A stretch of DNA of 64,000 bases, from the NCBI GenBank assembly GCA_963585895.1, contig OY757934.1, positions 37,569,836 through 37,633,835 on the forward strand, read 5' to 3'. Each line of letters starts with the position of its first letter. Position 1 is the stretch's first letter. This document shows, in pieces, positions 10,804 to 20,228 of this stretch. A model generated the notes under the pieces. The model saw only the letters and a list, made by a program, of their open reading frames with translations, made no database searches and had not been told where the DNA came from. A program made the translations under genes and the position numbers. Source of the stretch: Sepioteuthis lessoniana. Its lineage: Eukaryota > Mollusca > Cephalopoda > Myopsida > Loliginidae.

Positions 10804-11911
10804 TATTAATTTTCAATTCCACTTGAAAAGCTAGGGATTTGGTTGGTCGTAAATCAACCATTTTATTTTATTTTATTTCTTTGCTAAAAATATTCCAGAA
10901 TTTTCAGTCTTCAGTTTATATAAATATGAGAATCTGATATGAATGAAAATTTGAAAAGAAGAAAGATCTCTCAAGAAATTACTGTGAAAATTAACTTGTT
11001 GCGAAGCATAGAAAAACTATCGAGTATTGTATAGTTGGCATTAGGCCTCGGGCAGTCTATCCATCATTTCAAAATTGGCACTGAAATAAAGTGGAAAATA
11101 AATAAGAAAACCGTGGGTTTGAATTCGGAAACATACACTGCAACTTACTTGGGTTTGTTTTGTTTTATTCCTGCCAGAGAGAATTAAAAATACCTCCGAA
11201 AAAATGTCTTAAGTTAATGGAATTGCAGGAAAAGATATTTGCCAAAGATATTTTTTAAAAGTTAACGAGAATTGTAAAGAAAATAAGTTAATCACGGTTG
11301 ATCGTTCAATTATTTTGACTGTTACTTTACATGTTTCTCTAATTTTAGATTGTTTCGTTGGGATCAACTCAATATCTTTTTATCTGTCTGTCTCTCTATC
11401 TATCTATCTATGTATGTGCCATCTTTTTGACTATTTATATTTAAACTATTTAAGATTTTTGTTGCTCTGAACTCAGTCATTGGAAACAGAGAAATCTTTT
11501 AAGATAACTTCTAATAGTTTTCTTCTCTTGGGTGAGCGAATGGAACGCCATAACCTATAATTGAGAACTTCAGCAGTTACCAAAATATCCAGTCATCTAT
11601 CTATTCCAGTTTATCCCACTTTCATCATGTCTGTTTACAGATCTTATTTGGTCATTTCTTTATAATTAGTCTCCTATGATTTGTCGTCATAGAGGAAGTG
11701 CTTTGAGAATTAATTTCACTAGCAGTTGATGACTTAACTATCAATGCATGCTTCAGGAAAAGTTGCCTTGTAATAGTCAATATGTATGTATGCATATATT
11801 AAAGCTGAGAGTGTCTACAAAAGAAATGAATAATTCCAAGCATTTATTTAAAAACATTATTTAAGATATTAGTACTCACGTTTCACATGAAACAAAACAT
11901 TTTAAGTTTTT
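10801..11911. other. No recognisable feature
   Basis: AT-rich DNA. A short ATCT run lies at about 11397-11412. No gene seen. Confidence 0.55.
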
Positions 11912-12234
11912 ATTATCAGTTTTTCGAGGAGGTGTCCATGGTGTAATGGTTATCGTCGTAGGAAATGGACACGGCGACTCGAGTTCAAATCCTGGACGAG
12001 ACTGATTGCATTTCACATAGCACTAATACCCTTGGGAAAGGTATGAATCCAATTATTCTCCCTCCAGCTATGGGTAAATAGTAGGAGAGACTGAGTTCTT
12101 CAGCCTTGGTGAGGCAACTAGTCTAGGAGAAGGAAAACTCTGAATTCAAACCTGTTAAACCCCGCTTAAAAATTGACCTTGTGTCATATCCGGCCCGAGA
12201 GGAGGGGTTGGGTAAATATGATTATTAGTTTTTC
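11912..12234 (+). mobile_element. Full-length family A SINE with target duplication
   Basis: Body 11926-12220. The duplication ATTATCAGTTTTTC (11912-11925) is matched by ATTATTAGTTTTTC (12221-12234), one difference. Head, B box and tail are intact. Confidence 0.94.
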
Positions 12235-12505
12235 TTCTCTTCTGATGGACCAGATCTTCATTTTTTTAAAATTGTTCCAAAAACTATCCCTGTTTAAGCA
12301 AAATGAATTCTGTTACTGTCGTTTGTTAGCATTTTAGAACATATATCTAAAAACTTCTGCCAACAAGATAATCCATCAACTACTGAAACAATAAATTTGA
12401 AACAGAAGGGTGTTGGTGCAAAGGTAAAACTCCTGGGAGACCATTGGAATTCAAATTGGAGTATATTCATGTGAGTTAACGACAGTAAACAAAAATAAAC
12501 AATTT

Positions 12506-12544
<39 letters not shown>

Positions 12545-12735
12545 TGTGTGAGTATGTTTGTGTGTTTGTTTTGTGAATCGTTTAAATTTTTAATGAAGAA
12601 AATGCACAAATTTTGGCTTGCAAAATAGCATAAAAACTAAAAGAAATTGATATCTCTCGTGTTTCATCTGATTGTTGTGCCTTTAATACATGAAACTTTT
12701 AGTCTTGAAATCATCATAAAGAATTGATATATTTA

Positions 12736-12786
<51 letters not shown>

Positions 12787-12860
12787 CAAAATGAATAAAT
12801 ATATATATATATATATAGATTTAGACTCTATATATCTATCTATCTATCTATCTATCTACA
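12235..12860. repeat. Sequence with several (AT)n and TATC runs
   Basis: AT runs at 12508-12542, 12739-12782 and 12799-12817, and a TATC run at 12834-12857. Around the second AT run, TTTATTCAT and ATGAATAAA are inverted copies, so the tract can fold back. No coding feature. Confidence 0.8.
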
Positions 12861-12861
12861 A

Positions 12862-13690
12862 GGATCATTATATAAGTTTCCTGACTTTTTTTTTTGTATG
12901 GGCACTTTTATTGATAGTACACACATGAAACTCTCGTCCCCTTCCAAGAAATCTCCTCCGGTTGCAATGCACTTGTTGTACCGTTACAACAACTTCTTGA
13001 AGGCGCGATGGAAGTCCTCTTGCGTGAGCGTGTCAATGACCTTCGTCACAGCCTCTTTCATCTCTTCAATTGTCTCATAACGACAGCCTCTAAGCTTAGG
13101 GAATAAGCAAAAGTCACAGGAAGCAAGGTCTGAACTATAGGGAGGGTGAGCAACTGTCTTGATGCGCATCTTGATTAAATAGTCTGTGACAAGGGTGTGT
13201 TGTGGACGGGTGCATTGTCCTGCTGGAAACGTCTCTGACCCGATTTGAAGAGTGCTGGCCTCTTCCGACCGAATCTCTTCCTGAACTCCCTTAAACCTCA
13301 ACATAGTAACCCTAACCGTAACCCTTTGGCCAATAAACTGTGGTGTATTGACTTCTTTACTCCTTCCACACCTCTCATCATCCCTCACAGACTCTCTGCC
13401 TTCCTTGAATCTCTTATACCACTCAAAAACTCATGCTCCATTCATGCAACATGGTCGAAAAGCAGTCTGAGGCATTCCATACGTTTCTGTTGCATTGTTT
13501 CCAAGTTTAAAACACAATTTTATTGCATATCGTTCTTCTAAAGTGTTCTCACGTCCAGATTGCATTTTTGAAACTCACCAGCTGTGAGAATCGGGCTTTA
13601 GTAGGGTGTATTCCAATTCATACTCTAGCTGTTCATTTGAACTGGCAATCATAAAACTTTGTCAGTCATCTCATAAGATGTATAGCAATA
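12862..13690 (-). pseudogene. mariner-like transposase, internally deleted
   Basis: A mariner transposase cuts and pastes its own element at TA sites using a D,D,D catalytic triad. Reading the minus strand, a start near 13566 leads into the N-terminal DNA-binding part (MQSGRENTLEERYA). An in-frame TGA follows before FEWYKRFKEG. The frame then runs to HPPYSSDLASCDF and the C-terminal RYETIEEMKEAVTKV, a second stop at 12984-12986, and a tail ending SIKVPI near 12897. The middle, where the first catalytic aspartates lie, is missing: about 225 residues against roughly 345 in the family. The end GGAAACTTATATAATGATCC at 12862-12883 (minus strand) is probably the terminal repeat. Clearly inactive. 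Confidence 0.88.
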
Positions 13691-13744
13691 ACATACCGAA
13701 TTTTCAAGTGTTTTAAATGCCTGTACAAAAAAAGAAAATCTGGA

Positions 13745-14070
13745 AACTTATTGAATCCACCACGTATCCTTCTCGACACATGTCCCTATCGACCATCGTA
13801 CTTGGTAATTCTTCTAGATTATATCCAATGTCCACACATAGATGATGCACATAATTCTTTGTTGATCTACCACGACGATGGTGGCCATGTGTTGGAGTCC
13901 ATAGCAGAACGCTGCTCATGAATTCGTCTCCACTTCTTCAACAGTGCCCAGCATGCCCTGCTCATCCTACTTGGATGTTTTACTGCATGTGAGGTAAATG
14001 GTCATGTAGGGTACTGCTTCCAGGGTTTCTGCAAAACAGCACACAACATTCTAATGTAATTCCCATATTT
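13745..14070 (-). mobile_element. Highly diverged RTE-like LINE fragment
   Basis: The minus-strand frame 13713-13919 reads SSVLLWTPTHGHHRRGR, close to the end of the LINE ORF at 29544 (LLWIPTHGRAKAGRP). The sequence upstream to about 14070 also follows that LINE with deletions. It is much older than the other copies. Confidence 0.72.
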
Positions 14071-14090
14071 TCATCCAATGTGAATAATTT

Positions 14091-14362
14091 CAATATTTGT
14101 CTATATTTCTGAGATGAGGTATTAACAACATTATTTACATTTTTTGGACTATTTTCCTCATCTTTGTCGCCATGTTTATCACAACGTTCCGGCCATTGTA
14201 CGTTTCGGCCGTAACGTTTGACATTCCAACCACCTGAAGAATGCCGGAGCGTACAACAGCCGAAACGTTGTGATAAATATGGCGTCAAAGATGAAGACAA
14301 TAGTCCGAAAAAGGTAAATAATGTATATAATACCTCATCTCAGAAATATAGACAGATATTGA
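14091..14362. repeat. Inverted repeat at the 5' end of the Penelope-like element
   Basis: The left arm (14091-14197) and right arm (about 14256-14362) are imperfect inverted copies. Read outward, both give AACGTTGTGATAAA, CCTCATCTCAGAAATATAGA and ATATTGAA. The spacer contains the ACCTGAAGAA motif of the element end. The arms diverge by scattered substitutions, so the inversion is not recent. Confidence 0.85.
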
Positions 14363-15868
14363 AGGATCGGTACGGACCCAATATACCAAAAATATGGAGA
14401 CAAATTGAAAAATCCTACCGGAAACTGGCACGAATATCGAACCATCTGACGTTCCTACACCGATGCAGAGACCTACAACTCATCCCTAGCGGCTTGGCAC
14501 CAAGACTTCCCGTCAATTCAAGGAGAGCCTGTCTGGTCGCAGAGAAAGCGAGACACGCACTTGTCCGAGAGAGAATCCAATAGAATCGTTGGATAAACAG
14601 AGACTACAAGCTCATATCTTCCAGAGGCTCGAGTATTTATTCAACAGAATTACTAATGAAGAAGACCAGAGAAAGATCTAAAATGACCTGAATAAATCCT
14701 TCAGACATGAATTCGATGTATTCAAGGCTCACCAAATACAAAAATTAAATAGATTGAAAGATCAGAGTGTGACGCACAAGGTCCATCACCCACTAGTGAA
14801 AGCAGTAGTCAACATCAGCCAATATCAGCTGAGTGCCTCTGAGGAGTCAGTATTGAAAAAGGATGTCAACTTCGCCACAACCATCAAGCGAGTGCCATAC
14901 TTAGACATGATCACCAGAGGCGAGGATGTGGCCTTGAACATCCCCCAGGATCAGGCGGATGAATTGAGATGGTAGATGAGACAGACCTTGGAGACGGCCA
15001 AGCCGCCCAGGTCTAACATAATAAAGGAGAGGAACGAAAACATCGTCATACTACCGGCTAATAAAGGCAATAGGAATGTAGTGATGGACAAATCGGATTA
15101 TACTAGAAAACTGGAAGACCACATTAGCAACGGTAGATACAGCAAAGTAAAAAAGGATCCTACTATGAAAACGGAACGCAAACTGTCACAGATACTAATC
15201 AAGAATCAAGATCACTTCGCACCTAAAACGAATAGGCAGTTATCGCAGCGTTACACCAAGCTACCTCACATATACGGTCTCCCTAAGATTCACAAAGATG
15301 GTATTCCGCAAAGGCCAATTGTTAGTTGCCAAGGCTCTGTGTGCCACCCTCTGAGTCGCTTCCTTGTGGATATAATTGACCCACTGATCGGAAAGTCTCC
15401 TTCATATGTTCGAAACTCATCCCACTTCGTGGAAATAATCAAAGATGCTCCCATCCTATCCAACCAGATGGTGAGCTCGGACGTGGTGAGTTTGTTCACC
15501 AAGGTACCCAGGGAGGAGGCACTCAGTAATCAGAGACAGATTGGCCCCTGACTCATCCCTAGAAGAACGGACCAGTATTCCAATAGATAATCTGATGGAG
15601 ATGTTGACTTTCTGTACACAAACAATACATTTCGGAATGGGATCACACATATATCGACTGGATGAGGGCTTAACAAGAGAGAGAGAAAGGAGATCACCGC
15701 CCTCTGTGGGACCAGGTTGAGATCATAGACAAGGAACACAATTGGAAAATCCGTAAACTTAAAGAATTAGCACATATGATAGGCCACAAAAATCTCCTGA
15801 GCCGACCAAGCATAGAAATTAATACAATATGGGAACCAGTAATAAAGAGAGCCAGAGAAAAGCAATGA
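14218..15868 (+). pseudogene. Penelope-like retroelement, broken and core-deleted
   Basis: Penelope-like elements encode a reverse transcriptase joined to a GIY-YIG endonuclease. In order: an N-terminal segment (RRACLVAEKARHALVRERIQ, to 14583), a frameshift, then KDQSVTHKVHHPLVKAV with stops at 14679 and 14973. The conserved part follows: ILPANKGNRNVVMDKSDY, LPHIYGLPKIHKDG, RPIVS, then SSDVVSLFTKVP. After a frameshift near 15520 it continues SIPIDNLMEMLTF and FGMGSHIYRLDEGL. From about 15680 the sequence jumps to WDQVEIIDKEHNWKIRKLKE and LLSRPSIEINTIW, the C-terminal end of the GIY-YIG region, with a stop at 15866-15868. The RT catalytic aspartates and most of the endonuclease are therefore deleted. 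Confidence 0.9.
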
Positions 15869-15957
15869 TAACGACGAAGTTGCAATATGAACTCAGGTAA
15901 AAAAAAAAAAAACATGCCATGATAACAACAAAATTTCAATATGAGCACTGGTAAAAA
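15863..15957 (+). repeat. Two-copy tandem duplication of about 52 bp
   Basis: The phrases ATGATAACGACGAAGTTGCA and ATGATAACAACAAAATTTCA each lead into CAATATGA, a short AGCACTGG/ACTCAGG variant and GTAAAAA. The pair is placed just after the Penelope-like stop codon. Confidence 0.75.
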
Positions 15958-16009
15958 TGGTTGCTGAAAACATTAGATTTATAATACCCACAAATTCGTA
16001 CAGAGATGT

Positions 16010-16202
16010 CATCAGGGACACATGGTACAGTGGGTAAAGGTGTTGGTTAGATCCGGTGACAAAGCCAAAGTGTGTGAGTTCAACACCCAGTGAAGGCAGT
16101 AGGGAACTTTAAGAGGGAAATTTAACAGCAGATAACTGACCGCCATAAAATATTGCTTGTAGAACTACAACAGCCTACGCCGGTAAGCGAAATGAAGGAT
16201 TA
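16010..16202 (+). mobile_element. tRNA-derived SINE, family G, inside the Penelope-like element
   Basis: A tRNA-like head (A-box region GGTACAGTGGGTAAAGG, B-box region GAGTTCAACACCC) is followed by about 110 bp ending near ACGCCGGTAAGCGAAATGAA. It is the only copy in this window. It lies between the Penelope-like coding end and the downstream terminal repeat. Confidence 0.6.
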
Positions 16203-16207
16203 AGTTC

Positions 16208-16255
16208 GACATTCCAACCACCTGAAGAAGGCCGAAACATTGTGATAAATTTCGT
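16208..16255 (+). repeat. Downstream copy of the Penelope-like terminal repeat
   Basis: GACATTCCAACCACCTGAAG at 16208 repeats the sequence at 14219-14238 in direct orientation. It is followed by GGCCGAAAC and TTGTGATAAAT, as in the upstream copy but with a shorter spacer. It marks the right end of the element. Confidence 0.8.
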
Positions 16256-16984
16256 TAGGAAGACAGATGCTTTGAGTTAATGCTTGGAAATTTAAAATTT
16301 GGTGACGAGTCACATCTTATAGCAATATGGCTTTCCGCAGTTTATTGCTTATAGTGAGAGACCACCTCCCGATTTTTGTATGATAAAACCTTTTCCCGGA
16401 TTCGATGCGTATTTATATCAAAACTATAAGTTCTCCATCAAACTGTTTTTATATGGAATAGACAAACAAATGCTTTTCAATGATTGACATTGAACTTGTC
16501 AACTCTTTCAGTGCCAATGTGTTTTTGAACGTATTTTCTGAGAAAAAAATACCTTAATAAATCACTAGTTTTAAAAACCGAATGATTTTAGACTTGATGT
16601 TTTTTTAATTAATATATTCTGATAACATCATATGTATCGAAAACTATCTTAATAATTTTATTTGTAAAATGCAGCCTGCAAATTATTTGATTCCCAGATA
16701 AATAGAAATGGTAAGAAGCAAAACTTTAGGGTTATACGGTAGTTGACTTGATGTTCATAATGATACATTTTATTTCAATATCAACAAAGTTTAAAAACTT
16801 CAAGTAGGTTTTATGATAAGAGGCATCTTTTCATAGGTACGAAAGAAAGTTGCGTTAATATTTATGCCGGAAAGTAATCAATAAATTTGATCGTTGGCAA
16901 GACGTCATTATACGAGGAAGAATAAATATGGAAATAAGAGTTTAAATGCAGAAAGAGAAGCACTGAAAAAGTAAACAAAAATAA
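16256..16984. other. No recognisable feature
   Basis: AT-rich DNA, no gene or repeat supported. Confidence 0.55.
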
Positions 16985-17012
16985 AGAATTAAAGAAATAA
17001 AAGGAACAAAAC

Positions 17013-17063
<51 letters not shown>

Positions 17064-17168
17064 GGTTACAATTGTTAATAGAGAAGGAAAAAAAGAAAAA
17101 GACATGAAAAAAACTGAAAGCACGCGAGAAAGAAAGAAAGAAAGAAAGACTTACAAGTGTTGATAGAG

Positions 17169-17201
<33 letters not shown>

Positions 17202-17612
17202 AGAGTGAGAGAGAGAGTATGTGTGTGTATGTGTGTGTGTGTTAAGAAAGAAAGAAAGAAAGAAAGAAAGAAATGGTTACAAGTTACATGGTTAGAGAAG
17301 AATTAATATATAGAAAGAAAGAAAGAAAGAAAGAAAAAAAGAAAGAAAGATAGGAACGCTTTCAAGTGTTGATAGAGGAACATATATATATGTATATATA
17401 TATATAAGAGAGAGAGAATATATATATATATATATATAAGAGAGAGAGAATGTGTGTGTGTCTGTTAAGAAAGAAAGACAGAAAGAAAGAAAGAAAGAAA
17501 GAAAGGAATAGTTACAAGTTACAAGGTTAGAGAAGAATAAATATATAGACATGAAAAAAGAAAGAAAGAAAGAAATAATGAAAGAAAGGAACGATTACAA
17601 GTGTTGATAGAG

Positions 17613-17673
<61 letters not shown>

Positions 17674-17830
17674 AGAGAATGTGTGTGTGTGTGTCGTTTA
17701 AGAAAGAAAGAAAAAAAGAAAGAAAGAAAGAAAGAAATGGTTACAAGTTACAAGGTTAGATAGAGAAGAATAAATACATAGACAGAAAGAAAGAAAGAAA
17801 GAAAGAAAGAAGGAAATTTAGACTAAATTA
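16985..17830. repeat. Compound satellite of AAAG, TA and TG tracts with about 230-bp period
   Basis: AAAG runs alternate with TA and TG runs. The linker phrases also repeat: GTTACAAGTTACA at 17276, 17511 and 17740, and TTACAAGTGTTGATAGAGGA near 17151, 17352 and 17594. The array is therefore a tandem of about 230-240 bp units, each carrying several microsatellites. All frames across it are artefacts. Confidence 0.88.
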
Positions 17831-17980
17831 CTCAAATAATAGGCTCAGACATCATGGGTGGTGTTATGGTTTGCAAACTGGATTAGCAAACCTTCATGAG
17901 TGAGTTGGATGTCACATTCATATGGACTTGTGCCACATCTAAGCAAAAGGCTTACTAAATTAAAACTCAAATAATCGGCT
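17830..17980 (+). mobile_element. SINE family C with target duplication
   Basis: Body about 17850-17961. Family C is a short tRNA-like element of about 125 bp: head GGTGGTGTAATGG, B box region GAGTTCGAGTCTC, tail AAGCAAAAAGCTTAGTAAAT. Here the B box is mutated (GAGTTGGATGTC). The duplication ACTCAAATAATAGGCT (17830-17845) is matched at 17965-17980 with one difference. Confidence 0.82.
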
Positions 17981-18334
17981 GAAGGTAAAGAAGAGAAAAA
18001 GAAAGAAAGAACACTGAAAGTAAGACAAAAAAAAAAGAAAGAAAGAATAAAAAGAATGTAAGCAACTGGTCCCAAGTGTTGAAAAAGAAAGAAGAAAAGA
18101 AAAAATGAAAGAAGGATGTAATTAAAGAAAGAAACTTATTCCAAAATATTTAGATCAGAGGCCCTGATGGTCAAGTCTCTCTGAAAACACTCGTTTTTGC
18201 TCGATCCTCGAATTTAAGCTGCAATGGGAATGCTCACTGCTAAGGTGGTTGACGCCACAGTAATACTATCTACTTTAAGCAACATGAGGTCTGCGTGTCA
18301 GTCAGTTAACCTTGATAAATTCTAAGAAATTGTG
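17981..18334. other. AAAG-rich, otherwise featureless
   Basis: AAAG-like runs to about 18130. Near 18165-18290 a stretch with TGCTCGATCCTCG might be a worn tRNA-like B box, but I cannot assign it. Confidence 0.4.
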
Positions 18335-18445
18335 TTCGGTTCTTTGTTTAATTACATAACAATCTTCATGAGGTATTCAATGCCAAAGCACCTTCTTGTA
18401 GAAGAACTCTAGTGGTCCTATTTAACCCATAGCTAGGGGGAGGGG
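18335..18445 (-). mobile_element. Family D SINE, 3' part (left palindrome arm)
   Basis: Reading the minus strand: AGCTATGGGTTAAATAG, then GTTCTTCTACAAGAAGGTGC, then a tail with TGGCATTGAATACC. Together with the next entry it mirrors 18826-19133. Confidence 0.75.
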
Positions 18446-18825
18446 AGATAAGAGGTTTCCTGAGAATTGATTTTTTATTTATTGCGGACGTTTTGTCCTC
18501 ATCTTGGTAGTTTTTTTTTTTGTTGTTTCTTCTTGCTAAGTTTCGGCCAAATTTCACCTCTGGCCTTCTTCAGGTGATTAACCGAGACCTCGGATATGAA
18601 TGCTGAGTCTTGTAGCCGTATCCCCAGTAATTACTGCCTTCCATAGTTGTTGTCTATCGCACCACGTTTTTTGACCAAGTAAACCTCTGGCCGGCTTGGG
18701 TAGGAATTGAAACCGCTATCTTCTGACAATGCTCACCTGGAACCGTAGAGACTCAACGCCTCTATCCGCTGCGACACGGGCCTCGAAGGTCGATCAAGGT
18801 TGGGTGGTCAAAAAAAAAAAAACCC
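18446..18825 (-). mobile_element. SINE-like family F with CCTGAAGAAGG motif
   Basis: On the minus strand a tRNA-like head lies at about 18790-18680 (GTGTCGCAGCGGATAGAGGC, then GGTTTCAATTCC as B box). The body reaches CACCTGAAGAAGGCC (18562-18576) and GGCCGAAAC (18540-18548), the same two motifs as the Penelope-like terminal repeat at 16219. An A-rich stretch and a tail with ACCAAGATGAGGACAAAACG and CGCAATAAATAAAAA follow. No coding capacity. An alternative is a Penelope-derived terminal fragment next to an unrelated tRNA-like SINE. Confidence 0.6.
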
Positions 18826-19133
18826 CTACCAAGATGAGGACAAAAAGTCCGCAATAAATAAAAATTAATTCTCAGATTAAGAACCCAGCTATGGGTTAAA
18901 TAGTACCACTACTGTTCTTCTAAGGCACCTGTGGTGGTGTAATGGTTAGCAAGCTCCACTAGCAAACCTACACGAGTAAGTTCGAGTCTCATTGGGTGCC
19001 CCTTTCATATGGCCTTGTGCCACATCTAAGCAAAAAGCTTAGTAAATTACCACTACTGTTCTTCTAGGAGAATAGCTTTGGCATTAAATAACCTCAAAAG
19101 AGTTGATATGCCATTAAACAAAGAAGCCAAACC
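18826..19133 (+). mobile_element. F tail plus family D SINE (right palindrome arm), split by a SINE
   Basis: ACCAAGATGAGGACAAAAAG begins an inverted copy of the F tail. It is followed by AGCTATGGGTTAAATAGTAC and, after an inserted SINE, the D tail TGGCATTAAATAACCTC with TTGATATGCCATTAAAC. The order matches the left arm in opposite orientation. Confidence 0.78.
18904..19066 (+). mobile_element. SINE family C with perfect 19-bp target duplication
   Basis: Body 18923-19047, with the cleanest family C sequence in the window: TGGTGGTGTAATGGTTAGC, GTTCGAGTCTCATTGGG, and tail AAGCAAAAAGCTTAGTAAAT. The duplication TACCACTACTGTTCTTCTA is at 18904-18922 and 19048-19066. It interrupts family D. Confidence 0.95.
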
Positions 19134-19184
19134 AAACCAATCAGATTAAGAAGCCTCATCTCAAAAGGATTCCCAATAAAGACA

Positions 19185-19312
19185 AGAGGTTTCATATATT
19201 TCCAAAGGGTATTTGTTCGAAAGGAAACATAATAGCGTGGCTGGTGTTCGAACTCGCTTACTCCCATGTCACAATTTAACTTTTTAGCCACTCCGACTCG
19301 TAGAGACCCCTT
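19185..19312 (-). mobile_element. Family D SINE, head half
   Basis: On the minus strand the B box GTTCGAACACC is followed by GCCACGCTATTATG and CAAATACCCTTTGG, as in the D head at 43660-43760. The 3' half is absent. Confidence 0.7.
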
Positions 19313-19822
19313 ATATGAAATAAACTTGAACAAAATTAATGATATGAAATGACATGATTATATAAAAATCAATAGAGGCATTCTATTACTTTCTCCGTAC
19401 ACGCACATATGTTTTCGTTTATATACTTTATTTATATATACGCATTTATCTTCAAAGTCTTGCATACATAGTCTTTCATATGTTAATCTCTATACACAAA
19501 ATTGTTTTTAAAAAGTAAAAGCTTGTTTAAAACCTAGAATTTAAAAAAATTAAAATTAAAATCCCCATTTGGGATATGCAGCAATTGAAAGATAATTATT
19601 TTAAGTTATTGATTTTTTCAAATTTCATACTGAGTTCCTACATATTTTCCTTGCTGAATATATTGATTTAAATATGGCTAATTCTTTTTTTTATTACATT
19701 GAATACTGCGTATTCTGACAATCATCAGACAGGAGAAAAAAATTACTCCCGAGGATCGTGGCGGCTCGTGAAACTCAGAGTAAGAAGAGGAATACTGTGG
19801 GGCTCTGATGTGTAAATCCCAC
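19313..19822. other. No recognisable feature
   Basis: AT-rich DNA without a supported gene or repeat. Confidence 0.55.
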
Positions 19823-19833
19823 TCACACACACC

Positions 19834-19877
<44 letters not shown>
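19823..19877. repeat. (CA)n-(TA)n compound microsatellite
   Basis: CA units pass directly into TA units, an arrangement repeated at 26400 and 58439. Confidence 0.95.
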
Positions 19878-19921
19878 GGTTGCAACAATGAAAAGTTAGT
19901 CAAATGGAAATTAATATATTC

Positions 19922-20228
19922 AATAATGAGTTGTGGTGCCCGTGGTGTAATGGTTATCGTTGTAGGAAATGGACACGGCGAGACGAGTTCAAATCCTTGA
20001 CGAGACTGATTGCATTCCACATAGCACTAATACCCTTGAATCCAATTATTCTCCCTCCAGCTATGGGTAAATAGTAGGGCAGACTGGGTTCTTCAGCCTT
20101 GGTGAAGCAACTAGTCAAAGAGATGGAAAACGCTAAATTCAAACCTGTTAAACTTCGCTTAAAAATTGACCTTGTGTCATATCCTGTCCGAGCGGAGGGG
20201 TTGGGTAAATATAAATAACGAGTTGTGG
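19922..20228 (+). mobile_element. Family A SINE with target duplication
   Basis: Body 19937-20213. AATAATGAGTTGTGG (19922-19936) is matched at 20214-20228 with one difference. The segment GGGAAAGGTATG after ACCCTT is missing. Confidence 0.93.

Noticed and set aside
12294-12545. Frame starting MIYIYIYIYIY
   Set aside because: The start lies in a TA microsatellite and the rest has no similarity.
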